A DNA stretch of 64,000 nucleotides from NCBI RefSeq assembly GCF_000507185.2, contig NZ_AYTM02000002.1, forward strand, positions 5,243,501-5,307,500, read 5' to 3'. The notes beneath the pieces were generated by a model. The model had not been told where the DNA came from, made no database searches, and saw only the letters and a list, made by a program, of their open reading frames with translations. Below are positions 18,273 through 27,207 of this stretch, in pieces. Both the position numbers and the translations under genes were made by a program. Source of the DNA: Pseudomonas syringae KCTC 12500. Its GTDB lineage: Bacteria > Pseudomonadota > Gammaproteobacteria > Pseudomonadales > Pseudomonadaceae. The number at the start of each line of letters is the position of its first letter. The stretch's first letter is position 1.

Positions 18273-18296
18273 CTCACTTTGGTCCCTCAAAGTGAG
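18273..18296. repeat. Hairpin within the intergenic repeat cluster
   Basis: Perfect 9-bp inverted repeat CTCACTTTG / CAAAGTGAG with a 6-nt loop, 20 bp before repeat copy B. It is probably part of the same composite element. Confidence 0.6.
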
Positions 18297-18315
18297 TCGC
18301 CGAGGGGCGAAAAGG

Positions 18316-18418
18316 TGACTTGAGCCGACCCCCAGTCCAACTGACATCGCAGAATCGCCGTGTGACGCAGAGCGTCACGAACTGCATTCCCACGTGGAGC
18401 GTGGGGACGATAGTCATC
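18316..18418. repeat. 103-bp REP-type direct repeat, copy B
   Basis: Second copy of the element at 17926-18028. Both hairpins are better preserved: GTGACGCAGAGCGTCAC and CCCACGTGGAGCGTGGG. It ends 29 bp before the stop of the minus-strand DUF934 gene. The two copies bracket the three-way-junction element, giving a composite unit of about 490 bp. Confidence 0.8.
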
Positions 18419-18447
18419 TTAGGTGAGCACCCGCCAAGGCGCCTGAG

Positions 18448-18942
18448 TCAACGGCGCCTGAACAGCGGCAGCGGCTCGTCGGTCGCAGCCTGATAGGTGA
18501 CCGAGAAGTCCTTCAGACCTTCCAGCGCCTCGTACGGGTCCTTGTCGGCACGCACTGCAAACGCATCGAAGCCACAGCGGCGCATATAGAACAACTGATC
18601 GCGCAACACGTCGCCAATGGCACGCAGCTCACCCTTGTAACCATAACGATCACGCAACAGGCGCGCATTCGAGAAGCTGCGACCATCTGTGAAGGCCGGA
18701 AAATTCAAGGCGATGACCTGAAAATGGTCGACATCCTCGCCGATTTCCTCGGCCTCTTCATCACTGTCCAGCCACACACCCAGACCGCCATCGCGTGCCT
18801 TCAGCGCATGCGCGTGTTCGCGCCACAGCGCCAGCGGCACGATCAGGTCGTCGCAGTTCGACAGGCTGTCAAAGGTCGTGTCCTTGGGCAATAGATGCCA
18901 GGTTTCATCGATGACTTCGTTGTTCTTAATGATTCGCTGCAT
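18448..18942 (-). CDS. DUF934 family protein, sulfite-reductase associated
   Basis: A 164-aa soluble protein of the DUF934 family, typically encoded directly after cysI in Pseudomonas and other proteobacteria. Conserved parts are the central FPAFTDGRSFS.ARLLRDRYGYKGELRA.GDVLRDQ stretch and the C-terminal acidic-aromatic tail. Its role is thought to support sulfite reduction, but the biochemical function is unknown. I chose the ATG at 18942, which overlaps the end of cysI by 17 bp; the longer frame adds an atypical Ser/Thr-rich N-terminus. Confidence 0.88.
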   Translation of the reverse strand: MQRIIKNNEVIDETWHLLPKDTTFDSLSNCDDLIVPLALWREHAHALKARDGGLGVWLDSDEEAEEIGEDVDHFQVIALNFPAFTDGRSFSNARLLRDRYGYKGELRAIGDVLRDQLFYMRRCGFDAFAVRADKDPYEALEGLKDFSVTYQAATDEPLPLFRRR

Positions 18943-20584
18943 AGACGCGCTCCTTGAAAGGGTCAATGCCAATACGTTGGTAGGTGTCGATGAAACGCTC
19001 GTCTTCGGTCCGTTTTTCAACGTAGACGTCGATCAGCTTCTCGATCACGTCAGGCATCGCCTCCTGAGCAAAGGAAGGGCCGAGAATCTTGCCCAGGCTC
19101 GCGTCACGGCTGGCGCTGCCGCCAAGCGAGACCTGATAGAACTCTTCACCTTTCTTGTCCACGCCCAGCACGCCGATATGGCCGACATGGTGGTGGCCGC
19201 AGGCGTTCATGCAGCCGGAGATATTCAGGTCCAGCTCGCCGATATCGAACAGGTAGTCCAGATCGTCGAAACGACGCTGGATGGATTCGGCGATCGGGAT
19301 CGACTTGGCATTGGCCAGCGAGCAGAAATCACCGCCCGGGCAGCAGATGATGTCGGTCAGAAGGCCAATGTTCGGTGTGGCAAAACCATTGTCGCGCAGC
19401 TCGTTCCACAGGGTGAACAGCTCACTCTGCTCGACATCGGCAAGGATGATGTTCTGCTCGTGAGAGGTGCGCAGTTGACCGAAGCTGTAGCGATCGGCCA
19501 GGTCGGCGATGGCGTCCAGTTGCTTGTCGGTCACATCGCCAGGAGCGACGCCAGTTGGCTTGAGCGACAGGGTCACGGCAATGTAGCCAGGCTTCTTGTG
19601 CGCCAGCACATTGCGTTGACGCCAGCGAGCGAAGCCGGGATGTTGAGCATCCAGCGCTGCCAGTTCGGCGTGCTGATCGCTGAGTGCCTTGTATTGTGGG
19701 TCGACGAAGTGCCGGGAAACGCGCTGCACTTCGGCTTCGGTCAGGGTGGTCTGACCGCCACGCAGGTGAGCCATTTCAGCGTCGACCTTGGCGGCGAACA
19801 CTTCGGGGGTCAGCGCCTTGACCAGAATCTTGATTCGCGCCTTGTACTTGTTGTCGCGACGGCCATAGCGGTTGTAGACCCGCAGGATGGCGTCGAGGTA
19901 GCTCAGCAGGTCCTGCCACGGCAGGAACTCATTGATGAAGGCACCGACGACCGGTGTACGGCCAAGGCCGCCGCCCACCAGAACGCGAAAGCCCAGCTCG
20001 CCCGCTTCGTTGCGCAATGGCTCGAGGCCGATGTCATGCACTTCGATGGCTGCGCGGTCACTGGTCGAACCATTGATCGCAATCTTGAACTTGCGCGGCA
20101 GGTAAGCGAATTCAGGGTGGAACGTAGTCCACTGGCGGACGATCTCGCACCATGGGCGCGGGTCTACCAGTTCGTCTGCGGCCACACCGGCAAACTGGTC
20201 GGTGGTGACGTTGCGCAGGCAGTTTCCGCTGGTCTGGATAGCGTGCATCTGCACGGTCGCCAGTTCAGCGAGAATATCGGGAACATCTTCAAGCGCGGGC
20301 CAGTTGAACTGTACGTTCTGGCGGGTGCTGATGTGCGCATAGCCTTTATCGTAGTCGCGCGCAATTTTCGCCATCATGCGCGCCTGGCGCGAGGTCAGCT
20401 GACCGTAGGGCACCGCGACGCGCAACATTGGCGCGAAGCGCTGAACATAAAGACCGTTTTGCAGGCGCAACGGTCGAAACTCTTCTTCGCTCAGTTCCCC
20501 GGCCAGGTAGCGTCGGGTCTGATCCCGGAACTGCTTGACGCGGTCCTCGATGATCTTCTGATCGTAATCGTCGTATACGTACAT
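18926..20584 (-). CDS. cysI: Sulfite reductase hemoprotein (CysI-type)
   Basis: A 552-aa nitrite/sulfite reductase that reduces sulfite to sulfide for cysteine synthesis. It has the two ferredoxin-like repeats of the family, and binds siroheme and a 4Fe-4S cluster through CCPGGDFC and GCMNACGHH. Substrate-binding basic residues appear in HISTRQNVQFNW and GNCLRNV. The ATG at 20584 (MYVYDDYDQ) is preceded by AGGA at a good distance; an upstream in-frame ATG at 20611 lacks one. It is translationally coupled to the DUF934 gene. Confidence 0.93.
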   Translation of the reverse strand: MYVYDDYDQKIIEDRVKQFRDQTRRYLAGELSEEEFRPLRLQNGLYVQRFAPMLRVAVPYGQLTSRQARMMAKIARDYDKGYAHISTRQNVQFNWPALEDVPDILAELATVQMHAIQTSGNCLRNVTTDQFAGVAADELVDPRPWCEIVRQWTTFHPEFAYLPRKFKIAINGSTSDRAAIEVHDIGLEPLRNEAGELGFRVLVGGGLGRTPVVGAFINEFLPWQDLLSYLDAILRVYNRYGRRDNKYKARIKILVKALTPEVFAAKVDAEMAHLRGGQTTLTEAEVQRVSRHFVDPQYKALSDQHAELAALDAQHPGFARWRQRNVLAHKKPGYIAVTLSLKPTGVAPGDVTDKQLDAIADLADRYSFGQLRTSHEQNIILADVEQSELFTLWNELRDNGFATPNIGLLTDIICCPGGDFCSLANAKSIPIAESIQRRFDDLDYLFDIGELDLNISGCMNACGHHHVGHIGVLGVDKKGEEFYQVSLGGSASRDASLGKILGPSFAQEAMPDVIEKLIDVYVEKRTEDERFIDTYQRIGIDPFKERVYAANH

Positions 20585-20923
20585 ATAGGTCCTGTTCTCA
20601 GGCTTCGTCATGAAGCAGGGCAGTGGCGTCAGTCTGGAAAAGCCCGCTGCTCGTTGTATCCTGCTTCATCTGGTCAATTCTGCGCGCACGGCCGCGCACT
20701 CCCCGGGGAGCGAAGGCGACGATAGCAGTTTGCAGTTATCGATAAAAGTGATGTTTATATATATGCAAATCACTAAAAGCGATAAGCAAAACGACCCTTG
20801 TTCATATCCCTGCTTGCCGTGTGGGCAAGACTCGACTTAACTGAACGTTGACCGATGCCAGACAGGTGTCGGAATACTTCCAGTCATGTGCAATCACCAA
20901 CAAGACCGACAAGAGGCGATGCG
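20585..20923. promoter_or_regulatory. Gene-free control region between cysI and a small membrane ORF
   Basis: This 339-bp gap holds the divergent promoters of cysI (minus) and the small ORF at 20924 (plus). An AT-rich core around 20735-20785 (GTTATCGATAAAAGTGATG, then TTTATATATATGC) is the likely cysI promoter and activator region. No convincing larger gene is seen. Confidence 0.45.
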
Positions 20924-21037
20924 ATGAGCAAGCACCCGAAAGTAACCAAGCCAGGCAGATCCGTGGATACCTGGGCCATTTTATTCATTGTCATTCTGGC
21001 GGTAGGTGCCGCGATGTTCTGGGCCAGCAGCCGATGA
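20924..21037 (+). CDS. Small single-span membrane protein (37 aa)
   Basis: A short reading frame with a basic N-terminus (MSKHPKVTKPGRS) followed by one strongly hydrophobic segment (WAILFIVILAVGAAMFWA) and a short Ser-Arg tail. The ATG at 20924 has AAGAGGCG upstream. The topology is that of many bacterial small membrane proteins. Function is unknown. It lies between cysI and metH, away from both coding strands, so it is expressed from its own promoter if real. Confidence 0.6.
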   Translation: MSKHPKVTKPGRSVDTWAILFIVILAVGAAMFWASSR

Positions 21038-21151
21038 CGGGTCGATAAAGGATCTGCCGAAGCTCAACATGGCTTCTGGCGAAGCATCGCCATTTTCATT
21101 GAAAACTATGTTGCCGCCTGATCACTCAGGCGGCAGATAACTGGTCAGACG

Positions 21152-24100
21152 TTACTCGTCGTAGCCCAGGTTCGGAGCCAACCAGCGTTCGGTGACGCTC
21201 AGGTCCTGTCCCTTGCGGGCGGTGTAGCTTTCGACCTGATCCTTGTCGACCTTACCCACGGCGAAGTACTGCGCCTGAGGATGGGCGAAATACCAGCCGC
21301 TGACTGCTGCAGCCGGGAACATCGCGTAGTGCTCGGTCAGGAACACACCGCTCTTGCCTGCGGTGTGTTCTGCGCTGCCCTCCGGCAGCGGATCGAGCAG
21401 GGCGAACAGGGTGCCTTTTTCCGTGTGGTCGGGACACGCCGGGTAGCCGGGTGCCGGGCGGATGCCCATGTATTGCTCCTTGATCAGCGCCTCGTTGTCC
21501 AGCGCTTCGTCCTTCGCATAACCCCAGTATTCCTTGCGCACTCGCTGGTGCAGCCATTCGGCGCAGGCTTCGGCGAGACGGTCGGCAAGCGCCTTGACCA
21601 TGATCGAGTTGTAGTCGTCGCCCTTATCCTGATACGCCTTGGCGACTTCCTCGGCGCCGATGCCGGCAGTGGTGATGAACCCGCCGATGTAGTCGGTCAG
21701 GCCACTGTCCTTGGGTGCAACGAAGTCGGCAAGCGAGAAGTTCGGCTTGCCGTCGGGCTTGATGGTCTGCTGGCGCAGGTGATGCAGCCTGGCCAACGGC
21801 TTGCCGTCGTCGCCATAGACTTCCAGATCATCGTCATTGACCTGATTGGCCGGCCAGAAGCCGAATACCGCGCGAGCGCTGATCAGCTTCTCGTCGATCA
21901 GCTTGCGCAGCATCTGCGTGGCGTCGGCGTACAGCGCGGTGGCCGCTTCACCGACCACTTCGTCGGTGAGGATGCGCGGGTATTTGCCAGCCAGGTCCCA
22001 GGAAATGAAGAACGGCGTCCAGTCGATGTACTCGGCCAGCACGTTCAGGTCGATATCCTGCAGGACCCGGGTGCCAGTGAACGTCGGTTGGGCAGGGGTG
22101 TAGTTTTCCCAGTCGAACTGCGGCTTTTTAGCCACTGCAGCACCGTAGCTCAGGCGCTCGGTGCGCGCGCTGCGTGCCGAGGTACGTTCACGCACTTCGA
22201 TGTATTCGAGTCGGGTTTTTTCAATGAAGGCCGGCTTCAGCTCTTTAGACAGCAACTGGGTCGCGACGCCGACTGCTCGGGAAGCATCGGTGACGTAGAT
22301 CACTGCGTCATTGCTGTATTTGGGCTCGATCTTCACCGCCGTATGCGCCTTGGACGTGGTCGCGCCGCCGATCATCAGCGGCAGGTGGAAGTCCTGGCGC
22401 TGCATTTCCCGTGCAACATGCACCATTTCGTCCAGGGACGGCGTGATCAGGCCGGACAGGCCGATGATGTCGCATTTCTCGTCGCGGGCCACTTGCAGGA
22501 TTTTCTCGGCAGGCACCATCACGCCCAGATCGACGATGTCGTAGCCGTTACAGCCCAGTACCACGCCAACGATGTTCTTGCCGATGTCATGCACGTCGCC
22601 CTTGACCGTCGCCATCAGGATCTTGCCCTTGGCTTCGGGCTTGTCGCCCTTTTCCAGCTCGATGAACGGAATCAGGTGCGCTACTGCCTGCTTCATCACG
22701 CGCGCGGACTTGACCACCTGGGGCAGGAACATCTTGCCTGCGCCAAACAGGTCGCCGACCACGTTCATGCCCGCCATCAGCGGGCCCTCGATCACTTCGA
22801 TAGGCCGTGCGAATCCAAGACGCGACTCCTCGGTGTCCTGGACGATGTGCGTGGTGATGCCTTTGACCAGCGCGTGTTCCAGACGCTGATTGACCGGCCA
22901 GCTGCGCCATTCTTCGGTTTCGGCTTCCTTGACGCTGCCATCACCCTTGAACTTGTCGGCAATCGCCAGCAACGCATCGGTACCCTCTGGATTGCGGTTG
23001 AGCACAACGTCTTCGACACAGTCACGCAGTTCAGCGGGAATCTGGTCGTAGATTTCCAGCTGCCCGGCGTTGACGATGCCCATGCTCAGGCCATTGCGGA
23101 TCGCATGCAGCAGGAACACCGAGTGGATCGCCTCACGCACCGGGTTGTTGCCGCGGAACGAGAAGGACACGTTGGACACACCACCCGAGGTCAGCGCATA
23201 CGGCAGCTCGTCTCGGATGTAGGCGCAGGCGTTGATGAAGTCCACGGCGTAGTTGTTGTGCTCTTCGATGCCGGTGGCGATGGCGAAGATGTTCGGGTCG
23301 AAGATGATGTCTTCCGGCGGGAAGCCCACTTCGTTGACCAGAATGTCGTAGGAGCGCTTGCAGATTTCCTTCTTGCGCGCCTCGGTATCGGCCTGACCCT
23401 GTTCGTCGAAGGCCATGACTACCACCGCCGCGCCGTATCGCTTGCACAGCCGAGCGTGATGAATGAACTGCTCGACGCCTTCCTTCATGCTGATGGAGTT
23501 GACGATGCCCTTGCCCTGGATGCACTTGAGGCCGGCCTCGATCACTTCCCATTTCGAGGAGTCGATCATGATCGGTACGCGGGAGATGTCCGGCTCGCCT
23601 GCGATCAGGTTGAGGAAGGTCACCATGGCCTTCTTCGAGTCGAGCATCCCTTCGTCCATGTTGATATCGATCACCTGAGCGCCGGCTTCGACCTGTTGCA
23701 GGGCGACTTCGAGGGCCTCGGTGTAATTGTCTTCACGGATCAGGCGGGCAAAGCGGGCGGAGCCGGTGATGTTGGTACGCTCGCCGACGTTGACGAACAG
23801 CGACTGGCGATCGATGGTGAACGGTTCGAGGCCTGAGAGGCGGCAGGCCTTGGGGATGTCCGGAATTTCCCTCGGCGCGTAACCCGAAACAGCCTCGGCA
23901 ATCGCCTTGATGTGCGCCGGGGTGGTACCGCAGCAGCCGCCGACGATATTCAGGAAGCCGCTCTGGGCGAATTCTTCGATGATCTTCGCCGTCTGGCTCG
24001 GCAGTTCGTCGTATTCGCCAAACGCATTCGGCAGGCCTGCGTTGGGGTGCGCGGACACATGGGTGTTGGCTTTATTGGCCAGCTCTTGCAGGTAAGGGCG

Positions 24101-24871
24101 CAGCTCGCTGGCGCCCAGTGCGCAGTTCAGGCCGACCGAGATCGGCTTGGCATGACTGATCGAGTTCCAGAACGCTTCGGTGGTCTGGCCGGACAGGGTG
24201 CGCCCCGAGGCATCGGTGATGGTCCCGGAGATCATGATCGGCAACTCGAAGCCCACTTCTTCGAACACACCCTGTACGGCGAAGATTGCCGCCTTGGCGT
24301 TGAGTGTGTCGAAAATGGTCTCGATGAGGATCAGGTCGGCACCGCCTTCGATCAGCCCTTTGGTCGCTTCGGTGTAGTTCTCGACCAGTTCGTCGAACGT
24401 CACGTTGCGATAGCCGGGGTTGTTGACGTCCGGCGACAGCGAGCAGGTGCGGCTGGTAGGGCCCAGCACGCCGGCCACGAAGCGCGGCTTGTCCGGGGTT
24501 TCCAGTGTCTTGGCGTCTGCGACCTTGCGCGCCAGGCGTGCGCCTTCGACGTTCAGCTCGTAGACGATCGATTCCATGCCGTAGTCGGCCTGGGATACCT
24601 GCGTGGCGTTGAATGTGTTGGTTTCAAGGATGTCCGCGCCGGCATCCAGATAAGCCTTCTCAATGGCGCCGATCACGTCAGGGCGGGTCAGGATCAACAG
24701 GTCGTTGTTGCCTTTGACATCACTGGGCCAGTCGGCGAAACGCTTGCCGCGATAATCCTGTTCCTCGAGCCTGTAGCTCTGGATCATGGTGCCCATGCCG
24801 CCATCAAGGATCAGGATCCTCTGTTTCAGAGCAGTGAGAAAAGCTTGATGGCGGGCGCTGCGGTCAGACAT
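21152..24871 (-). CDS. metH: Cobalamin-dependent methionine synthase
   Basis: A 1239-aa enzyme that methylates homocysteine from methyl-tetrahydrofolate through B12. It has a homocysteine/zinc domain ([10 protein letters not shown] at the start; zinc ligands in NCALGA and GGCCGTT), a pterin-binding domain ([11 protein letters not shown]), a cobalamin domain with [10 protein letters not shown], whose His is the lower cobalt ligand, and a C-terminal SAM reactivation domain ([12 protein letters not shown]). Length is normal for MetH. A TGAA-N5-TTCA motif at 24956-24968 upstream suggests MetR/homocysteine control. No B12 riboswitch is apparent. Confidence 0.96.
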   Translation of the reverse strand: MSDRSARHQAFLTALKQRILILDGGMGTMIQSYRLEEQDYRGKRFADWPSDVKGNNDLLILTRPDVIGAIEKAYLDAGADILETNTFNATQVSQADYGMESIVYELNVEGARLARKVADAKTLETPDKPRFVAGVLGPTSRTCSLSPDVNNPGYRNVTFDELVENYTEATKGLIEGGADLILIETIFDTLNAKAAIFAVQGVFEEVGFELPIMISGTITDASGRTLSGQTTEAFWNSISHAKPISVGLNCALGASELRPYLQELANKANTHVSAHPNAGLPNAFGEYDELPSQTAKIIEEFAQSGFLNIVGGCCGTTPAHIKAIAEAVSGYAPREIPDIPKACRLSGLEPFTIDRQSLFVNVGERTNITGSARFARLIREDNYTEALEVALQQVEAGAQVIDINMDEGMLDSKKAMVTFLNLIAGEPDISRVPIMIDSSKWEVIEAGLKCIQGKGIVNSISMKEGVEQFIHHARLCKRYGAAVVVMAFDEQGQADTEARKKEICKRSYDILVNEVGFPPEDIIFDPNIFAIATGIEEHNNYAVDFINACAYIRDELPYALTSGGVSNVSFSFRGNNPVREAIHSVFLLHAIRNGLSMGIVNAGQLEIYDQIPAELRDCVEDVVLNRNPEGTDALLAIADKFKGDGSVKEAETEEWRSWPVNQRLEHALVKGITTHIVQDTEESRLGFARPIEVIEGPLMAGMNVVGDLFGAGKMFLPQVVKSARVMKQAVAHLIPFIELEKGDKPEAKGKILMATVKGDVHDIGKNIVGVVLGCNGYDIVDLGVMVPAEKILQVARDEKCDIIGLSGLITPSLDEMVHVAREMQRQDFHLPLMIGGATTSKAHTAVKIEPKYSNDAVIYVTDASRAVGVATQLLSKELKPAFIEKTRLEYIEVRERTSARSARTERLSYGAAVAKKPQFDWENYTPAQPTFTGTRVLQDIDLNVLAEYIDWTPFFISWDLAGKYPRILTDEVVGEAATALYADATQMLRKLIDEKLISARAVFGFWPANQVNDDDLEVYGDDGKPLARLHHLRQQTIKPDGKPNFSLADFVAPKDSGLTDYIGGFITTAGIGAEEVAKAYQDKGDDYNSIMVKALADRLAEACAEWLHQRVRKEYWGYAKDEALDNEALIKEQYMGIRPAPGYPACPDHTEKGTLFALLDPLPEGSAEHTAGKSGVFLTEHYAMFPAAAVSGWYFAHPQAQYFAVGKVDKDQVESYTARKGQDLSVTERWLAPNLGYDE

Positions 24872-24955
24872 GGGGGCTACCTTGAGAAGGTCGATTCTTT
24901 AAAGAACGGGATGATAGCAAACCGGAGCGGTTTTAGTGTTGTTGCGCCTTTTGCA

Positions 24956-24968
24956 TGAAAATCATTCA
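24956..24968. promoter_or_regulatory. MetR-box candidate upstream of metH
   Basis: TGAAAATCATTCA matches the MetR consensus TGAA-N5-TTCA exactly and lies about 85 bp upstream of the metH start. MetR activates metH/metE in proteobacteria with homocysteine as co-effector. It is a single perfect match, supported by its position. Confidence 0.55.
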
Positions 24969-25027
24969 TGTTGGAGGCGAGGGTGCTCTTACAGGATGTG
25001 CCATTTTAATATCAGAGCCCACGGCAT

Positions 25028-25258
25028 ATGCAGCACCGTTTGTTGGCAAGCGTCGCCTTGCTTTTTATCTGCTGTGCTGCTGAGGCTCAGACCCCTATAC
25101 CCCCCCCGTCTCGACGGCAGCTTTGCTCAGGCAGAGCAGGCATCCGTCGTACTCATCCGCTGTTCTGGAGCTACTTCCACGATCTGAATCGCTACGTTCA
25201 GGAAACTAAACCCCGCGAAGCGGGTGTGCTGGACATGAATCGCTACGAGAACCTCTGA
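25028..25258 (+). CDS. Questionable small exported protein with a poly-C tract
   Basis: An ATG-started frame of 76 codons begins with a convincing signal peptide (MQHRLLASVALLFICCAAEAQ). After TPIPPP it crosses an uninterrupted run of eight C (25100-25107) and continues with low-confidence sequence to a stop at 25258. Losing one C shifts to a frame that reads RLDGSFAQAEQASVV and ends at 25187. The gene may be real, phase-variable, or a decayed exported protein. I recognise no domain in either frame. It lies between metH and the acyltransferase. Confidence 0.35.
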   Translation: MQHRLLASVALLFICCAAEAQTPIPPPSRRQLCSGRAGIRRTHPLFWSYFHDLNRYVQETKPREAGVLDMNRYENL

Positions 25259-25438
25259 AAAACGGGGGCTTCACGCCGCAGGCCCTTGTGCAACATGGCC
25301 TGCGGCCATCTTTACTTCCTGAACGAAATGTATCTTGCGCGATCTTTTTTTCAAAAAGGTGGTCCGAAATGGTGCGCGTCATAGGCCGGTTTATTCAGCG
25401 GCCCATGATTGAAAGTCAGGAAGTAGAGGTTTTTCGTG

Positions 25439-26461
25439 ATGTTGATTTCAGTTCAGGCCCTACGGGCGTTCGCAGCGTGGGTCGTGGTGTGTCATCACTT
25501 CATGCAGATTTTTTTCGACTTCAAAGCCAGTGGCCCGGTGGGGCAGTTCTTTGTGTCAAAGGGCGCGGTCGGCGTTGATATCTTCTTCGTCATCAGCGGT
25601 CTGGTGATCTTTTTGTCTACGCAGAACAGCGACATGCCGGCACGGCGCTTCATTCTGCATCGCCTGATTCGCATCGTTCCGGCCTACTGGCTATACACCG
25701 CCGCCATGGCGTTGTTGCTGCTGATTGCAGCGCCGATGCTCCCGCACCAAGTCATCGGCTGGCAGAATTTTCTCTTGTCACTGGTGTTCATTCCTTCCGA
25801 AAACCCCGGTGGTTACGGTCTCTACCCGACGCTCAACGTTGGCTGGACGCTCAACTATGAGATGTTCTTCTACCTGCTGTTTTCGATGGTATTTCTCTTC
25901 AAGCAGCGCCACCGGCCGTTGATCATTGCCGCAGCGCTGTTTGCGGTCAGTGAGGTTCTGGCTCGCGCCGGGCTGATCAGCCGCTTCTACGGCAACGACA
26001 TCATTTACGAATTCCTGCTGGGGATCGGTATCGGCATCCTCTACCGCAGGGGCTTGATCAAACAGGCGCTATGGCTGCCGCTGGCAGGCATTGCGGTGGG
26101 GCTGTATGCAATCAATAACCTGACCAACGAGCAGCGTCTGCTCAACTGGGGCCTGCCGAGTGCCTTGATCGTGCTGTCCTGTATCTCGCTGGAACCGTAT
26201 TTTCAGGGCAATCGTCTGCTCAAGGTGCTGGGTGACTGCTCGTATTCGGTGTACCTGCTGCACGTTCTGGTGCTGTACGGTGGCTTGCTGATGGCGCAGC
26301 GCTTTGGTCTCAATCCCTATGTGGTCTTCGCCTTCTGCGTGCCGATCATCGCCATCGGTGCCTGGGTCAGTTATGAGTGGGTCGAGAAGGGCCTCTACCG
26401 CCGGATGAAAGCCTGGCTGGATGCGCGCAGGGCGGTCAGTCAGGCGCAAGCGTTAACCTGA
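25439..26461 (+). CDS. Acyltransferase 3 family (OafA/YrhL-like) membrane protein
   Basis: A 340-aa inner-membrane protein with about ten hydrophobic segments. Family motifs are the N-terminal [13 protein letters not shown] with the catalytic His, the [17 protein letters not shown] motif, and [18 protein letters not shown]. Such proteins O-acylate polysaccharides, LPS, peptidoglycan precursors or lipids. The ATG at 25439 follows GAGGT by eight bases. It stands alone between metH and nfuA and probably modifies a surface glycan. The substrate is unknown. Confidence 0.88.
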   Translation: MLISVQALRAFAAWVVVCHHFMQIFFDFKASGPVGQFFVSKGAVGVDIFFVISGLVIFLSTQNSDMPARRFILHRLIRIVPAYWLYTAAMALLLLIAAPMLPHQVIGWQNFLLSLVFIPSENPGGYGLYPTLNVGWTLNYEMFFYLLFSMVFLFKQRHRPLIIAAALFAVSEVLARAGLISRFYGNDIIYEFLLGIGIGILYRRGLIKQALWLPLAGIAVGLYAINNLTNEQRLLNWGLPSALIVLSCISLEPYFQGNRLLKVLGDCSYSVYLLHVLVLYGGLLMAQRFGLNPYVVFAFCVPIIAIGAWVSYEWVEKGLYRRMKAWLDARRAVSQAQALT

Positions 26462-26531
26462 CAAAAATACTGGGACTTTGTGTGAAGCGGCCGATTGGCG
26501 TAAACTGCACGCACGTCTGCGAGGAATTTTC

Positions 26532-27125
26532 ATGACCGCTATCACTATTACCGATGCCGCCCACGATTATCTGGCCGATCTGCTGGAAAAGCAGAATGCC
26601 CCGGGCATAGGCATCCGCGTATTTATCACCCAGCCCGGCACTCAGTATGCCGAAACCTGCATTGCCTACTGCAAGCCGGGTGAAGAGAAACCGGAAGACA
26701 AGGCCATCGGCCTGAAGAGCTTCACGGCCTGGATCGACGGCTTCAGCGAGGCCTTTCTGGACGATGCAGTGGTCGACTACGCCACCGACCGGATGGGCGG
26801 CCAGCTGACCATCAAGGCACCGAACGCCAAAGTGCCGATGGTCAATGCCGACAGCCCGATCAACGAGCGCATCAATTACTACCTGCAAACCGAGATCAAT
26901 CCTGGCCTCGCTAGCCATGGCGGTCAGGTCACGCTGATCGATGTGGTCGAGGAAGAGGCGAAGAACATCGCCGTCCTGCAGTTCGGTGGCGGTTGCCAGG
27001 GCTGTGGTCAGGCAGATGTCACGCTGAAGGAAGGTATCGAGCGCACGCTGCTTGAGCGTATTCCCGAGTTGTCGGGCGTTCGCGATGTTACCGACCATAC
27101 GCAGAAAGAAAACGCCTACTACTAA
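26532..27125 (+). CDS. nfuA: Fe-S biogenesis protein NfuA
   Basis: A 197-aa iron-sulfur carrier. The N-terminal half is a degenerate A-type (IscA-like) domain ([16 protein letters not shown]). The C-terminal half is a Nfu domain with the cluster-ligating CxxC in [12 protein letters not shown]. It delivers 4Fe-4S clusters to target enzymes, especially under oxidative or iron stress. The ATG at 26532 has GAGGAA upstream. A strong hairpin at 27157-27186 terminates it convergently with liuD. Confidence 0.95.
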   Translation: MTAITITDAAHDYLADLLEKQNAPGIGIRVFITQPGTQYAETCIAYCKPGEEKPEDKAIGLKSFTAWIDGFSEAFLDDAVVDYATDRMGGQLTIKAPNAKVPMVNADSPINERINYYLQTEINPGLASHGGQVTLIDVVEEEAKNIAVLQFGGGCQGCGQADVTLKEGIERTLLERIPELSGVRDVTDHTQKENAYY

Positions 27126-27156
27126 GCGTCTCTGCGCTGCACAGAAATTGCTGCAC

Positions 27157-27186
27157 GAAAACGCCCTGACTGTTCAGGGCGTTTTC
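27157..27186. terminator. Bidirectional terminator between nfuA and liuD
   Basis: A 13-bp perfect inverted repeat (GAAAACGCCCTGA / TCAGGGCGTTTTC) with a 4-nt loop. Both strands end in a short T-run within the stem, so it can stop both convergent transcripts. Confidence 0.85.
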
Positions 27187-27207
27187 ATGTGCGGCGGTTG
27201 ACGAGCG

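Noticed and set aside
18033..18347. Open frame of 104 codons on the minus strand across the intergenic repeat
   Set aside because: It spans the inverted-repeat element and lacks a ribosome site; its Pro/Arg/Ser-rich sequence comes from the repeat, so it is treated as spurious.
19281..20725. Long plus-strand open frame opposite cysI
   Set aside because: High GC produces antisense open frames; the minus-strand CysI has full domain motifs, so the opposite frame is a shadow.
21281..23836. 851-codon plus-strand open frame opposite metH
   Set aside because: No domain or ribosome site; metH on the other strand is unambiguous.
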